Source: Myxococcales bacterium (lineage in GTDB: Bacteria; Myxococcota_A; Polyangia; Nannocystales; Nannocystaceae). Taken from it: DNA of 64,000 bases. Under the pieces are notes generated by a model. It ran no database searches and was not told where the DNA came from. It worked only from the letters and a program-made list of their open reading frames with translations. The position numbers were made by a program, and so were the translations under genes. Location: NCBI GenBank assembly GCA_020633335.1, contig JACKDU010000011.1:1-64000 (forward strand). Direction: 5' to 3'. Below, in pieces: positions 1 through 8,704 of this stretch. Within the stretch, counting starts at the first letter, position 1, and the number at the start of each line of letters is the position of its first letter.

Positions 1-43
1 AGGAGCGGCGGCGGTCTCCTGGTGGTCGGTCGCTTCTAGCGCC

Positions 44-3000
44 TCAGGACTTGCATGAGGCGGCCAGCGGCGGCTTGACCGCGCGCACCTTGAGGAGCCT
101 GTCCACTCGTAGATCGGGATCGATGATGGCGTCTGGTGAGGGTCGGGGAGCGCGGAGCTCCGTCGGCGCGCCCGGCGGGAGCGCTGGCGCGAGCTCCGGC
201 GCGATCGGGCCCTCCTCGGCCCGGCCGGCCGTTGGGATTGGCTCCGCTGGCACGCCGGGGAGCGTCGAGGGCGTCGCCGGCTGCCCGCGGAGGCCGAGGG
301 GATCGATCATCGTCGCCGGATCGTCGACGTAGGCGTGCGGGTCGAGGCCGCCGAAGAGCCCGGTCGGGTCCGGGCTGAGGAAGCGCGCGGTCGTCGGATC
401 GAGGTAGCGGTGGCGGCTGTAGAGGAGGCCGGTCTCCGGGTCTCGATAGTGCCCCGCGAGCCCGAAGGGGAGGTCGACCCCGGGATCGCCCTCGCCGCGG
501 TGATCGACGCTGACACCGGCCGAGTGTGCCCGCCAGACCGCCCGCCCGGTCTCGTCGAGCGCCACCCGGGGGGCGCCGAGCCGGTCGCAGCGGATCGCGA
601 GGAATCGGCCGTCGATCAGCGCGGCGAGCGGCGCAAATGACTCATGGTCGAAGAGCCAGGTTCGACGTGACACGACCTCACCGGCGACGCTCACCTCCTC
701 GTGGAGCGGGAGATCTCCGTCCCAGATCCAGGTGGTCACGCGGTCGCCGCAGCTCTTGCGGATCCTGCGGCCGAGGGCGTCGTAGTCGAAGGTTGCGCGC
801 ACGCCGTCGGCCGTCTCGACCGCCCGGAGGCGATTCGCTGCGTCCCAGCGGAGGCGCTGCGCTCCGTCGGGGCCGCTCCGGGCGGTGACGCGGCCGTCCT
901 TGTCGAACTCGACATCTACCGTCGCAGGGCGCTCCGCCTCGCGCTCCTCGGCGAGCGGCGCTTCGTCGAGTTCGAGCGCGGCTCCGTCGGCATCTCCGCG
1001 AGCGACCGGGACGCGCCAGCGTCCGCCCTCGACCGCGACCTCGAGCCCCGAGAGCGCGCCGTCGGCCGTTCGGAGCAGGTCGACGACGAGGCCCTCCGAG
1101 CTCCGCACGCGGCGGCGACGGCCGCTGCGATCGCGGTCGATCGCCACCCAGCGATCGCCGGCGATCTCACCGTTCAGGCGACCGCAAGGATCCCGGATGA
1201 GCTCGACGCAGCACGAGGCGTCGCCCTCGTCGCGGCGCGCGAGGATCAGCGCGCCGTCGCCGCGGTAGGCGAAGCGCTCGCGCGTGTCGTCGGCGTAGCC
1301 AACCTCGAGGATGCGACCGCAGGGGTCGCGCTCGAAGGAGGTCGCCTGACCGCTCGGTTCGATCCGCGTGGTCACCTGGCCGGCCGCGTCGCGGCGGTAG
1401 CGGACGCGGCGGCCGTCGAGGGTCTCCTCGGCGAGGAGCGCCCCGCCGATCGCGCGGGTGAGCGCGTGGACGTTGCCGGGGGGCGGGCGCTCGCCCTGAT
1501 CCGCGGGCTCGGAAGCCGCCGGCTCCGACTGCGCGTTGAGTTCGCCGGCCGGCCGGCGACGGAGAGGGATCGCCTTGTCGCCACCCTCGGTCGCGCTCTC
1601 GCAGACCTCGAGGAGCCGGCCCTCGAGATCGCGCCGGTATTCGAGCGTGCGGCCGGGATCCCGCACCCGGATGAGCCCGCCGCAGAGCCCGTACGCGAGG
1701 TCGACGGCGTCCCCAGGCCCCTCGATCCGGATCGCTCGACCCGCGCCGTCCCGCTGGACCCGACGCACGAGCGCGTCGCCCACCGACTCCGCGATCGTTC
1801 GATCGGCCCGATCGCGGAGGAAGCAACGGCGGCGGCCATCGGGCTCGATCACCTCACGAACGCGACCGCGACGGTCGTGGACGAAGCGCCAGCGTCGACC
1901 TCCGGCGTCCGTGAGCGCGGCGAGATCGCCGTCCTCGCTCCAGAGGAGCCCGACCCTACGACCCTCGCCGTCTTCGATCCGCGCGCCGCCCTGGCCGTCG
2001 TCAGTGATCTCGAAGCCGGCGCCGTCGGGCTCGGAGCGGGCGACGAGGCGGCCCTCGCCGTCGTATCGCCAGCGCCAGCGGCCGCCGAGCGGGTCGATCG
2101 CCAGCGTCACGCGCCCCACCTCGTCATGGTCGAAGGACCAGGTCGCTCCGTCGGGCTCGATCACCTCGACGCAGCGCCCGAACTCGTCGTAGCGCCGACG
2201 GACCACGCCGCCGAGGGGGTCGTGATCCTCGACACGCCGGCCCTCGGTGTCGTGGACCAGCCGCCGGGTCGCGCCGGTCGGGTCGGTGATCGCCGACACC
2301 AGGCCGCGGCCGTCGTACTCGACGACCGTCGCTCCGCCGACACCGTCGGCGATCACGGTCCGTCGCTGCCGCGTGTCGTAGCAGAGGCGGCGCTCGAAGA
2401 CCCCGCCCTCGCCCCAGGTGCGGGTCGCCCGGGCTTCGGCGCCGGGGCCGTCGTACTCGAAGAAGAAGGTGCGCCCGTCGGGGCCCGTCGTCTGAACCAG
2501 CCGGTGCCCGTCGTAGGCGTAGGACCAGCGCCCGCCGGCGGCGTCGGCGACCGCGACGAGATCGTCGGCGGGTGAGCGCTCGTAGCGGACCTGCTCGACC
2601 TCGCCCGGCCCCTCGGGGTCGGGGAGCGTGAGCGCGAGGAGGCGATCCTCGCTGTCCCAGCGGAGCCCGAGGGTCCGACCGCCGGGGCCGCGGGCGGCGA
2701 CGAGGCGACCCCGCGCGTCGTGGATCAGGTCGATCCGGAGCTCGCCGGGGCCCCGGAGGGCGACCGCCCGCGCGAGGTGGGCCTCGCGGCGACGCTCGCC
2801 GGCGATCGGCGCGAGCTCGACGATCGCCCCCTCGGGGCCCGTGATCCGCCAGCGACCGCCGGCGAGCGCGACGAGCCGCAGGCTGTTCGCGGGATCGACG
2901 AGGATCAGCCCCTCGAGGCGCTCGCCCGGCTCGCGGCGGCCCTCCGGTAGCTCGTAGGTCAGCTCGCGCCCGTCATCTGTCCTGTAGATCAGGAAGCACC

Positions 3001-4462
3001 CCTCGACCCAGAGCGCCTGGTCGAGCGAGAGGCTCCAGCCGCGCCCAAGCGGCGATGGTCGATCGGCCCAGGCGGAGGAGTAGTAGCGGCGGACGACGAG
3101 GTCGCGGCGCCCGCGGAGGACCGCGTCGACGGCCTCGGAGAGGACCGCGCCGGTGACGACATCGACCGGATCTCCGGTGAGCGCCCGCGCCACCCGCGGG
3201 AAGCGCTCAGCGAGCCGCGCGGGCACCCAGGCGCCGGCCGCCCTGAGCTTGAGGCGGACGTGGGCGTCGGCTCGTCGAAGCGGGGCGCGGATCCGCTCGG
3301 GGACGAGCTTGGCGAGGGGGCCGAGCACTTCGATGTCGGGGGTCGGGAAACCGCCGATCAGGACGTCGACTGTCCAACTCACCAGTGCGCCGCGGCTCGG
3401 GACGCTCGTGAGATCGAGGGCCATCATCGCCCCAGCCGCGGCGGCGATCCCGTCGGTGATGGCCTGCTGGGCGAGGGCTGCGCCTTCAAGGCCGACTCCC
3501 GCCGCCTTCGCGGCTGCGGACGCCGCCAGGGCCGAGGCCTCGGCCGCCTCTGCACGCCGCTCCGATAATGTCTCTTGAGACATGGAGGTCTCGGAGCCGG
3601 GCTCCGGGCCCGCGGCGACACGTCCAACCAGCCTCCCTCGCCGCGCCGCCCCCGTCGTCGCGCTCGGTGCATCGGTGATGCAGCTTTGACCTTCGCCGAA
3701 GGAGACCTCCAGGATCTCATCCCGCTTGTCCCTCGCCTTCTGTGCTGCCTCCTCGGCGGCCTCCACCCGGCGACGGCGGCGGATATCGGCCGCCAGCGAC
3801 TTGCGGGCGGAGTTGAAGACGGCCATGGCGCGGCTCGCTGGCTTGTCACCCTTCGAAGCGCCGCCGTGTTCCGACGCGTCGTCCAATCCCGCGGGTGGCT
3901 CGGATGGCTCGGATGGCTTGGATGGCTTGGATGGCTTGGATGGCTTGGGTCGCTTGCCGTGTTCCGAGAGGTCGCCCAGTCGCGCGGCTCGCTTGCCGCC
4001 GATGAACACCGAGCTCGATCCGGTGTTGATCTTGAAGAAGGGCGCGCGACAGACGCAGGAGACGAAGCCGAGGTTGCCCACTCGAGCCGTCGAGAAGCCG
4101 TGGATCACAACGCTCGCGCAGCAGCCGAGGGAGACCATTCCGATCGTCGGACCCGCAGGGTAGACGGGCACGGCGTGGACGTGCGGGGTGCCGAAGTGGA
4201 GGTGGCCGAATTTCGCCGCCGGCAGCGAGATGAAGGGGATCTTCGACGCGATGAGATCGACGAAGTGCTGGGCGAAGCCGTTCACCGTTTTCTTGAAGAT
4301 GTCCGTTGGCGAGTCCAACTCGATGAGATCGGCCCACGAGAACTTGCCGCGCTGCACCTTGTCGATCAACTTGGCAGTCGGCGTCTTGTTCCAGGCGTCC
4401 GCGATCTCCTTCTTGGCGAGATCCGCGATGTCGTCGGAGGGAAGGTCTGTGCTGAGGTACAT
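44..4462 (-). CDS. PAAR-Rhs repeat protein (putative type VI secretion effector)
   Basis: This 1472-aa protein is a probable T6SS cargo. A glycine/histidine-rich PAAR-like segment (about residues 90-165) should cap the VgrG spike. It is followed by a Ser/Pro/Lys triplet repeat, an Ala-rich helical stretch, a DUF6531-type entry (DPVDVVTG near residue 430), and many YD/RHS repeats forming the shell. The Rhs core signature (DPETGLLYSRHRYLDP near 1340, then DPLGL near 1388) is intact. In this family the C-terminal toxin follows DPLGL. Here only about 81 Pro/Ala-rich residues remain and no toxin motif is visible. It is the last gene of a vgrG-adaptor-Rhs group on the minus strand. An immunity gene, if any, lies beyond the window edge. 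Family call is firm; effector function is inferred. Confidence 0.9.
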   Translation of the reverse strand: MYLSTDLPSDDIADLAKKEIADAWNKTPTAKLIDKVQRGKFSWADLIELDSPTDIFKKTVNGFAQHFVDLIASKIPFISLPAAKFGHLHFGTPHVHAVPVYPAGPTIGMVSLGCCASVVIHGFSTARVGNLGFVSCVCRAPFFKINTGSSSVFIGGKRAARLGDLSEHGKRPKPSKPSKPSKPSEPSEPPAGLDDASEHGGASKGDKPASRAMAVFNSARKSLAADIRRRRRVEAAEEAAQKARDKRDEILEVSFGEGQSCITDAPSATTGAARRGRLVGRVAAGPEPGSETSMSQETLSERRAEAAEASALAASAAAKAAGVGLEGAALAQQAITDGIAAAAGAMMALDLTSVPSRGALVSWTVDVLIGGFPTPDIEVLGPLAKLVPERIRAPLRRADAHVRLKLRAAGAWVPARLAERFPRVARALTGDPVDVVTGAVLSEAVDAVLRGRRDLVVRRYYSSAWADRPSPLGRGWSLSLDQALWVEGCFLIYRTDDGRELTYELPEGRREPGERLEGLILVDPANSLRLVALAGGRWRITGPEGAIVELAPIAGERRREAHLARAVALRGPGELRIDLIHDARGRLVAARGPGGRTLGLRWDSEDRLLALTLPDPEGPGEVEQVRYERSPADDLVAVADAAGGRWSYAYDGHRLVQTTGPDGRTFFFEYDGPGAEARATRTWGEGGVFERRLCYDTRQRRTVIADGVGGATVVEYDGRGLVSAITDPTGATRRLVHDTEGRRVEDHDPLGGVVRRRYDEFGRCVEVIEPDGATWSFDHDEVGRVTLAIDPLGGRWRWRYDGEGRLVARSEPDGAGFEITDDGQGGARIEDGEGRRVGLLWSEDGDLAALTDAGGRRWRFVHDRRGRVREVIEPDGRRRCFLRDRADRTIAESVGDALVRRVQRDGAGRAIRIEGPGDAVDLAYGLCGGLIRVRDPGRTLEYRRDLEGRLLEVCESATEGGDKAIPLRRRPAGELNAQSEPAASEPADQGERPPPGNVHALTRAIGGALLAEETLDGRRVRYRRDAAGQVTTRIEPSGQATSFERDPCGRILEVGYADDTRERFAYRGDGALILARRDEGDASCCVELIRDPCGRLNGEIAGDRWVAIDRDRSGRRRRVRSSEGLVVDLLRTADGALSGLEVAVEGGRWRVPVARGDADGAALELDEAPLAEEREAERPATVDVEFDKDGRVTARSGPDGAQRLRWDAANRLRAVETADGVRATFDYDALGRRIRKSCGDRVTTWIWDGDLPLHEEVSVAGEVVSRRTWLFDHESFAPLAALIDGRFLAIRCDRLGAPRVALDETGRAVWRAHSAGVSVDHRGEGDPGVDLPFGLAGHYRDPETGLLYSRHRYLDPTTARFLSPDPTGLFGGLDPHAYVDDPATMIDPLGLRGQPATPSTLPGVPAEPIPTAGRAEEGPIAPELAPALPPGAPTELRAPRPSPDAIIDPDLRVDRLLKVRAVKPPLAASCKS
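3899..3955. repeat. 9-bp tandem repeat (GGATGGCTT) inside the Rhs gene
   Basis: About six copies of GGATGGCTT in tandem encode the Lys-Pro-Ser/Glu-Pro-Ser linker of the Rhs protein on the minus strand. The 9-bp unit preserves the frame, so copy-number change would alter only linker length between the PAAR part and the shell. Confidence 0.75.
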
Positions 4463-4495
4463 GGTAGGTCTCGTCTTCAGAGGGAGTCGGTGAGG

Positions 4496-5671
4496 TCAGC
4501 CAGGGCGCTGGAGGCGGCGATCAAGCGCGTCGAGCTGGGCGTCGTCGTCGAGCGCCTCGACCGCGCTCCGGGCGGTTGACCAGGCCTCGCGGGCCTCATC
4601 AACCTGACCCATCGACCATCTGACATCGCCGAGCTCGGTGAAGATGCCGGCGACCTCGCCGACCGCCTCGAGCTCGACGGCCGCGGCCGCGCCCACCAGG
4701 AGGCAGGCCTCGGCGTCCTCGAGCTCCCGGCTCCGGTGGAGGGCCCGGCCGAGGGTCCCCGCGATGGTGGCGCGGAGGGCCGCCGGGGCGCGGGCGCCGA
4801 GGCGGCCGAGCTCCGCGAAGGCCGCGATGAGGTGCGCCCGGCCCCGCTCCTCCTGGTCGAGGGCGATCGCCGCCTGACCGAGGCCGAGCCCGGCCATCGC
4901 CCGGAGCTGGGCGACCGCGTCGGCCGGGAGCGCCGCCTCCGGCGTCCCCGCGAGGACCCACGCAGCCGCCAGGCTGGCTTCGGCCTCCGCGTGGTGACCC
5001 TCCTCGATCTCCCGGTAGCCGGCCTGGAGGAACGCGCTCGCCCGCTCGGTCGGCGGGCGGCTGGGGTCGCGCGCCGCGGCCTGCGCCACGTCGGCGATGA
5101 CCGCGTGATCGATCGCGAGATCGAGGCGGTGGTTGCGGGGATGGTCCGCGCCGAGGTGCTCGGCGGCGACGTGCGAGGCCTGGCGATCATCCCGGAGGAT
5201 CAGCCGCAAGCGCGGCCGTGGCCGCGGCTGCAGGAGGTGCTCCACCATCGCGCGGCAGCCCGGGTCGTCGGCGATCTGCAGGGGCACGAGCGCGAGCACC
5301 AGCCGGTGATCGCCCGGTGGCAGCGCTCCGAGGAACGCGTCGATCACCGCGTCGAGGCGCTCCTCCGGGGGGCGTTGGCTGGCGAGCGCGTCCTCGATCG
5401 CCGCGCCGAGCTCCGCGTGGTTCGGCGCTCCTCGCAGCGAGGCTGCGAGCCCCCCGACCGTTGACGCGACGAACCCGTCAACGCTCGCCATGGCGGCGGC
5501 CAGGGGGAGCACGACGTCGCCTGGCGAGTTCGTGTCGAGCTCCTCCAGCGCGTGGAGGAGGAGCATGCAGGCGACCTCCTCGCAGGTCACCACCAGCGCC
5601 CCGTCGACCGGCTGGTCGAGGAAGTCGCGGAGGATCTCGTCGAGCTCGTTGAGCTGGTGATCGAGGCTCAT
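4496..5671 (-). CDS. Helical-repeat (TPR-like) protein between vgrG and Rhs
   Basis: This 391-aa cytoplasmic-looking protein has no signal peptide. The N-terminal half is Leu/Ala-rich helical. The C-terminal half (about residues 205-385) has paired helices with A-x-A-x-L-x-x-A patterns resembling tetratricopeptide repeats. I do not recognise a named family. It lies 34 nt upstream of the PAAR-Rhs gene and 27 nt downstream of vgrG on the same strand, the place where T6SS effector-loading adaptors (DUF4123/Eag/DUF2169 types) usually sit, so a chaperone or adaptor role for the Rhs protein is plausible inference. The ATG at 5671 is preceded by GAGGAAG about 10 nt upstream, supporting the start. 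Confidence 0.75.
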   Translation of the reverse strand: MSLDHQLNELDEILRDFLDQPVDGALVVTCEEVACMLLLHALEELDTNSPGDVVLPLAAAMASVDGFVASTVGGLAASLRGAPNHAELGAAIEDALASQRPPEERLDAVIDAFLGALPPGDHRLVLALVPLQIADDPGCRAMVEHLLQPRPRPRLRLILRDDRQASHVAAEHLGADHPRNHRLDLAIDHAVIADVAQAAARDPSRPPTERASAFLQAGYREIEEGHHAEAEASLAAAWVLAGTPEAALPADAVAQLRAMAGLGLGQAAIALDQEERGRAHLIAAFAELGRLGARAPAALRATIAGTLGRALHRSRELEDAEACLLVGAAAAVELEAVGEVAGIFTELGDVRWSMGQVDEAREAWSTARSAVEALDDDAQLDALDRRLQRPG

Positions 5672-5698
5672 GATCGTTCTTCCTCGCGGTGATCGCCG

Positions 5699-7918
5699 CT
5701 AGTTGAGCTTGATCAGCGCGCCCGTGAGCGTGTGCTCGCCGACCGCGGCGCTGGTGATCGACGGGGCGTCGAGCGTGATCCCCTGCGGCGTGATCTTCAG
5801 CATCGAGGCCCCGCAGCGGAGGACGATCATCGTGGGCGACTCGATCGAGACCCCCTGGAGCGCCGTCAGCTCCGCCTGCTCGTCGGCGAGGATGGCCAGC
5901 GAGCGGTGGGCGACCAGCTCCATCTCCCCGGTGGCATCGAGGGTCACAGTCGCGGCGTTCCCCGTGATCGACCCATTCCTGGCCTCGAGCTCGATGTGCT
6001 TGTCGTGGCTGAGGACCTTCACGTCGCCCTTCGAGGTGGCCCGGATATCGCCTTCGGTGGCGATGAGGAAGACATCCTTCTTCGCCCGGCTGAAGTGCGA
6101 GCCCGCGAAGACGTCGGTGAAGAGCGTGCCGGTGCGGACGGCGGTGGTGTGATCCCCAGCGACATCGACGCGGAGATTGCCGTTCCGGACATCGGTCGAC
6201 ATCGACCCGCTTTCCACGGCTATCCCGTAGTCGTCCTCGACATGGAGCGTCGCCCCCTCGCCGATGCTGACGGCCTGCGCACCGGCCACCAGGACGCGCT
6301 GCATCCGGCCGACCTCGATCGTCTGATCGCGGCCGACCGTCGTGACGTGGTCATTGCCGACCCGCTCGGCGAGGTCGCGGCGCGCCCGCAGGCGCACGCG
6401 CTCGCCGCCGCGGGTGTCGTCGAAGGAGAGCTCGTTGTGGCCGCCGCCGCCCGGCGTCGTGTCGGAGCGGAGGCCGCTCCGCGCCTTCTGATCCGGGAGC
6501 TTGAAGGGCGGCGGGTTGAGGCTGTTGTAGAGGCCGCCGACGACGATCGGCCGGTCGGGGTCGCCCTCGAGGAAGGCGACCAGCACCTCGGCGCCGATCC
6601 GCGGGATGAAGAGCGCGCCGAAGCCGGCGCCCGCCCAGCCCTGGGCGACCCGCAGCCAGCAGGTCTCCTCGCCGGCCGGCCGCCGATCCCAGTGGAAGCG
6701 GACCTGGACCCGGCCGTGCTCGTCGGTGTGGATCTCCTCGCCGGGGGGGCCGACGACGATCGCGGTCTCGATCCCCGCGGGGACCTGCGCGACATCGAAT
6801 TCTGGCCGAAAGACCATGTCACCGGGGATCACGTCGAGCTCGCAGCGGTAGCGCGGCCCGCCCTCGGCGATCGCGTGGGCCTGGAGCTCCGGCGCGTCGC
6901 CGCGGTGGCGGACCGCCGTGACCCGGTAGGCCCCGTCGCAGCCCGCCTGCGGGTGGCCGGAGAGGTTGAAGGCGCGCCCGGGCGCGAGGGCGATCGCGTC
7001 GGACTCGGCGTGGCCGCGGGCGCCCCCGAGGAGGCGGGCCTGATGGCGGGCGAGCCCGCGCCGGGACTCCTCACCCTCCACCTCGCCCTCGGGCGCGTGG
7101 GTCTCGGCGACCCGCCGTCCCCCAGCGGCCTCGGCCTCGACCCCGACGTCGGTGAAGACCAGCTCGTCGGCGGGCTCGCTCGCCCGCGTCCAGCTCCACG
7201 CCCGCAGGGTCGAGGCGGTGGTCGTCAGCCGCCGCCGCCAGCGGAGCTCGTGGAGCGCCTCGCAGGCGGCCGTGCCGGCGCCCCGCTCGATGTAGGGGAG
7301 CTCGAGCGGCGCGCCCTCGGCGGGCTCGTCGGCGAAGACGACGACCTCACGGCCCTCGTCGTCGATCTCGAAGCGGTAGTGGATCCCCTCGTCGGCGAGG
7401 ACCCGGGCGATCAGCTCGAGGTCGCTCTCGCCCCGCTGGATGCAGCGCTCGCGCGCCGGGTAGGAGCCGCTCAGCGCCCAGCGGTGGCCGCGATCGAAGG
7501 CCGCGAGGTGGTCGCCGACGACCGCGTCGACGATCTCGATCACCGTCGCCTGCTCCCAGATCCGACGGTCGCGCCGCTCGGCGAGGAGCGCGAGCGCCGG
7601 GACGATCGTCAGCGCGAGGCCGACGGCCCCCTCGCCGCCGCCGCGGAGCTCGATCGACTGGAGGATCCCGGCGATCTCCCGCGGCGCCCCGCCGCGATCG
7701 AGGGTGAGCCCGCAGCTCGCCCCGAGGAGCTCCTCGAGCGCGCCCTCCGGGGCCTCGCCGATCACCTCGAGGTGGAGGCGATAGGGTCGCGAGAGCGCCT
7801 CGTCGAGGCGGAAGGAGCGGACCCCCCAGGTGACCTCGGGGTGGTCGTGGACCGCGAAGCGAAAGCTGACCGGGGCGATCGGCGGGGAGGGGGCGAGGGC
7901 CTGGACCGGCGGCGACAT
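5699..7918 (-). CDS. vgrG: Type VI secretion tip protein VgrG
   Basis: This 739-aa VgrG/TssI forms the trimeric spike at the tip of the T6SS tube. Visible parts are an N-terminal gp27-like region (about 1-380), an OB-fold/gp5-like segment with the family-typical stretch around VRFHWDRR and WLRVAQGWAG (about 410-440), the VGGLYN-type region, and a C-terminal DUF2345-like beta-helix rich in short hydrophobic repeats. No extra enzymatic extension is seen, consistent with cargo being carried by the downstream PAAR-Rhs protein. The ATG at 7918 follows an AGGAG Shine-Dalgarno 7 nt upstream. No sheath, baseplate or ClpV genes are in the window, so this is an orphan tip cluster relying on a T6SS elsewhere. 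Confidence 0.95.
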   Translation of the reverse strand: MSPPVQALAPSPPIAPVSFRFAVHDHPEVTWGVRSFRLDEALSRPYRLHLEVIGEAPEGALEELLGASCGLTLDRGGAPREIAGILQSIELRGGGEGAVGLALTIVPALALLAERRDRRIWEQATVIEIVDAVVGDHLAAFDRGHRWALSGSYPARERCIQRGESDLELIARVLADEGIHYRFEIDDEGREVVVFADEPAEGAPLELPYIERGAGTAACEALHELRWRRRLTTTASTLRAWSWTRASEPADELVFTDVGVEAEAAGGRRVAETHAPEGEVEGEESRRGLARHQARLLGGARGHAESDAIALAPGRAFNLSGHPQAGCDGAYRVTAVRHRGDAPELQAHAIAEGGPRYRCELDVIPGDMVFRPEFDVAQVPAGIETAIVVGPPGEEIHTDEHGRVQVRFHWDRRPAGEETCWLRVAQGWAGAGFGALFIPRIGAEVLVAFLEGDPDRPIVVGGLYNSLNPPPFKLPDQKARSGLRSDTTPGGGGHNELSFDDTRGGERVRLRARRDLAERVGNDHVTTVGRDQTIEVGRMQRVLVAGAQAVSIGEGATLHVEDDYGIAVESGSMSTDVRNGNLRVDVAGDHTTAVRTGTLFTDVFAGSHFSRAKKDVFLIATEGDIRATSKGDVKVLSHDKHIELEARNGSITGNAATVTLDATGEMELVAHRSLAILADEQAELTALQGVSIESPTMIVLRCGASMLKITPQGITLDAPSITSAAVGEHTLTGALIKLN

Positions 7919-8043
7919 CGGCGACTCCTGGCGGCCGCGCTCGGCCGCTCGTGACCCTCTTCGGCCGCCGCCGCCGGTCGTTGCAGGCGCTCGCCCGATT
8001 CTTCGATCACCGCGCCGGCCCGGCGCCCGCTCTCGTCAGCGCC

Positions 8044-8535
8044 CTAGGAGCCGTGCTTCGCGTCGAGGTAGTCGATCACCCGACAGACCTGCTCGCGGTC
8101 ACGATCGCTGAAGAGCGCGCCGACCCGCCACTCGCCGTCCTCCAGGACCAGGCGATCGATCGCAAACGAGAAGTAGTCGACCTCGAGCCCGGGCATCGTC
8201 CGCGCCCACTCGACCCGGAGCGCGACCGGGTGGAGCGTCACCTCCCAGCCGTCGAAGGGCGTCGTCGTCGGCAGCGGCTGGAGGAATTGCTCGCGGCCGA
8301 TCCCGGTCGGCGGCTGGCCGAGGCGCGACCAGATCCCGGCGTCGACGATCACCTGCTCGCGGTGGAGGGGCCGGCGGGTGATCGTCGCCATCAGCTCCGG
8401 CGGCACCGGGATCGACGGCGGCAGCGGCTCGCTGAAGATCAGGTGCTTCCCCGGAAAGTTCAGCCAGGCCTCGACGAGGCGCTGGATCGCGGCGCGATCG
8501 GAGCCAGCGAGCCCCCGATAGGACGAATCGGACAC
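8044..8535 (-). CDS. Hypothetical protein upstream of vgrG
   Basis: This 163-aa soluble protein starts at a GTG. It contains a Pro-rich segment (about 38-50) followed by alternating hydrophobic/charged strands and ends with a short helix, giving a compact alpha/beta look. No motif is recognised. It is transcribed in the same direction as vgrG, 125 nt upstream, so it may belong to the T6SS tip group, but the gap and its own TACGAT box make independent transcription possible. Codon use is normal for the window. Confidence 0.6.
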   Translation of the reverse strand: MSDSSYRGLAGSDRAAIQRLVEAWLNFPGKHLIFSEPLPPSIPVPPELMATITRRPLHREQVIVDAGIWSRLGQPPTGIGREQFLQPLPTTTPFDGWEVTLHPVALRVEWARTMPGLEVDYFSFAIDRLVLEDGEWRVGALFSDRDREQVCRVIDYLDAKHGS

Positions 8536-8546
8536 GAAGAGGGCCT

Positions 8547-8552
8547 ATCGTA
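8547..8552 (-). promoter_or_regulatory. Putative -10 box (TACGAT)
   Basis: TACGAT on the minus strand lies 11 nt before the GTG at 8535 with no Shine-Dalgarno between. It is one of a recurring set of TAnnnT boxes close to start codons. Confidence 0.35.
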
Positions 8553-8704
8553 GCGGATCGCTGCGGCCTTGTCGTCAGGTGCGGATGGGCCGATGTCGCG
8601 CATCACCCGCGCTCGCCCTGGTGGCCCCTCAGGGCGGCCGCCCGCGTGCAGGCGTGGCGGCGCGGACGTGGCGGCGCCCCCCGTCGACTGGTACACCGGC
8701 CGAG

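Noticed and set aside
701..2575. A 1.9-kb plus-strand open frame opposite the Rhs gene
   Set aside because: The minus strand encodes clear RHS repeats; the opposite frame has no recognisable content.
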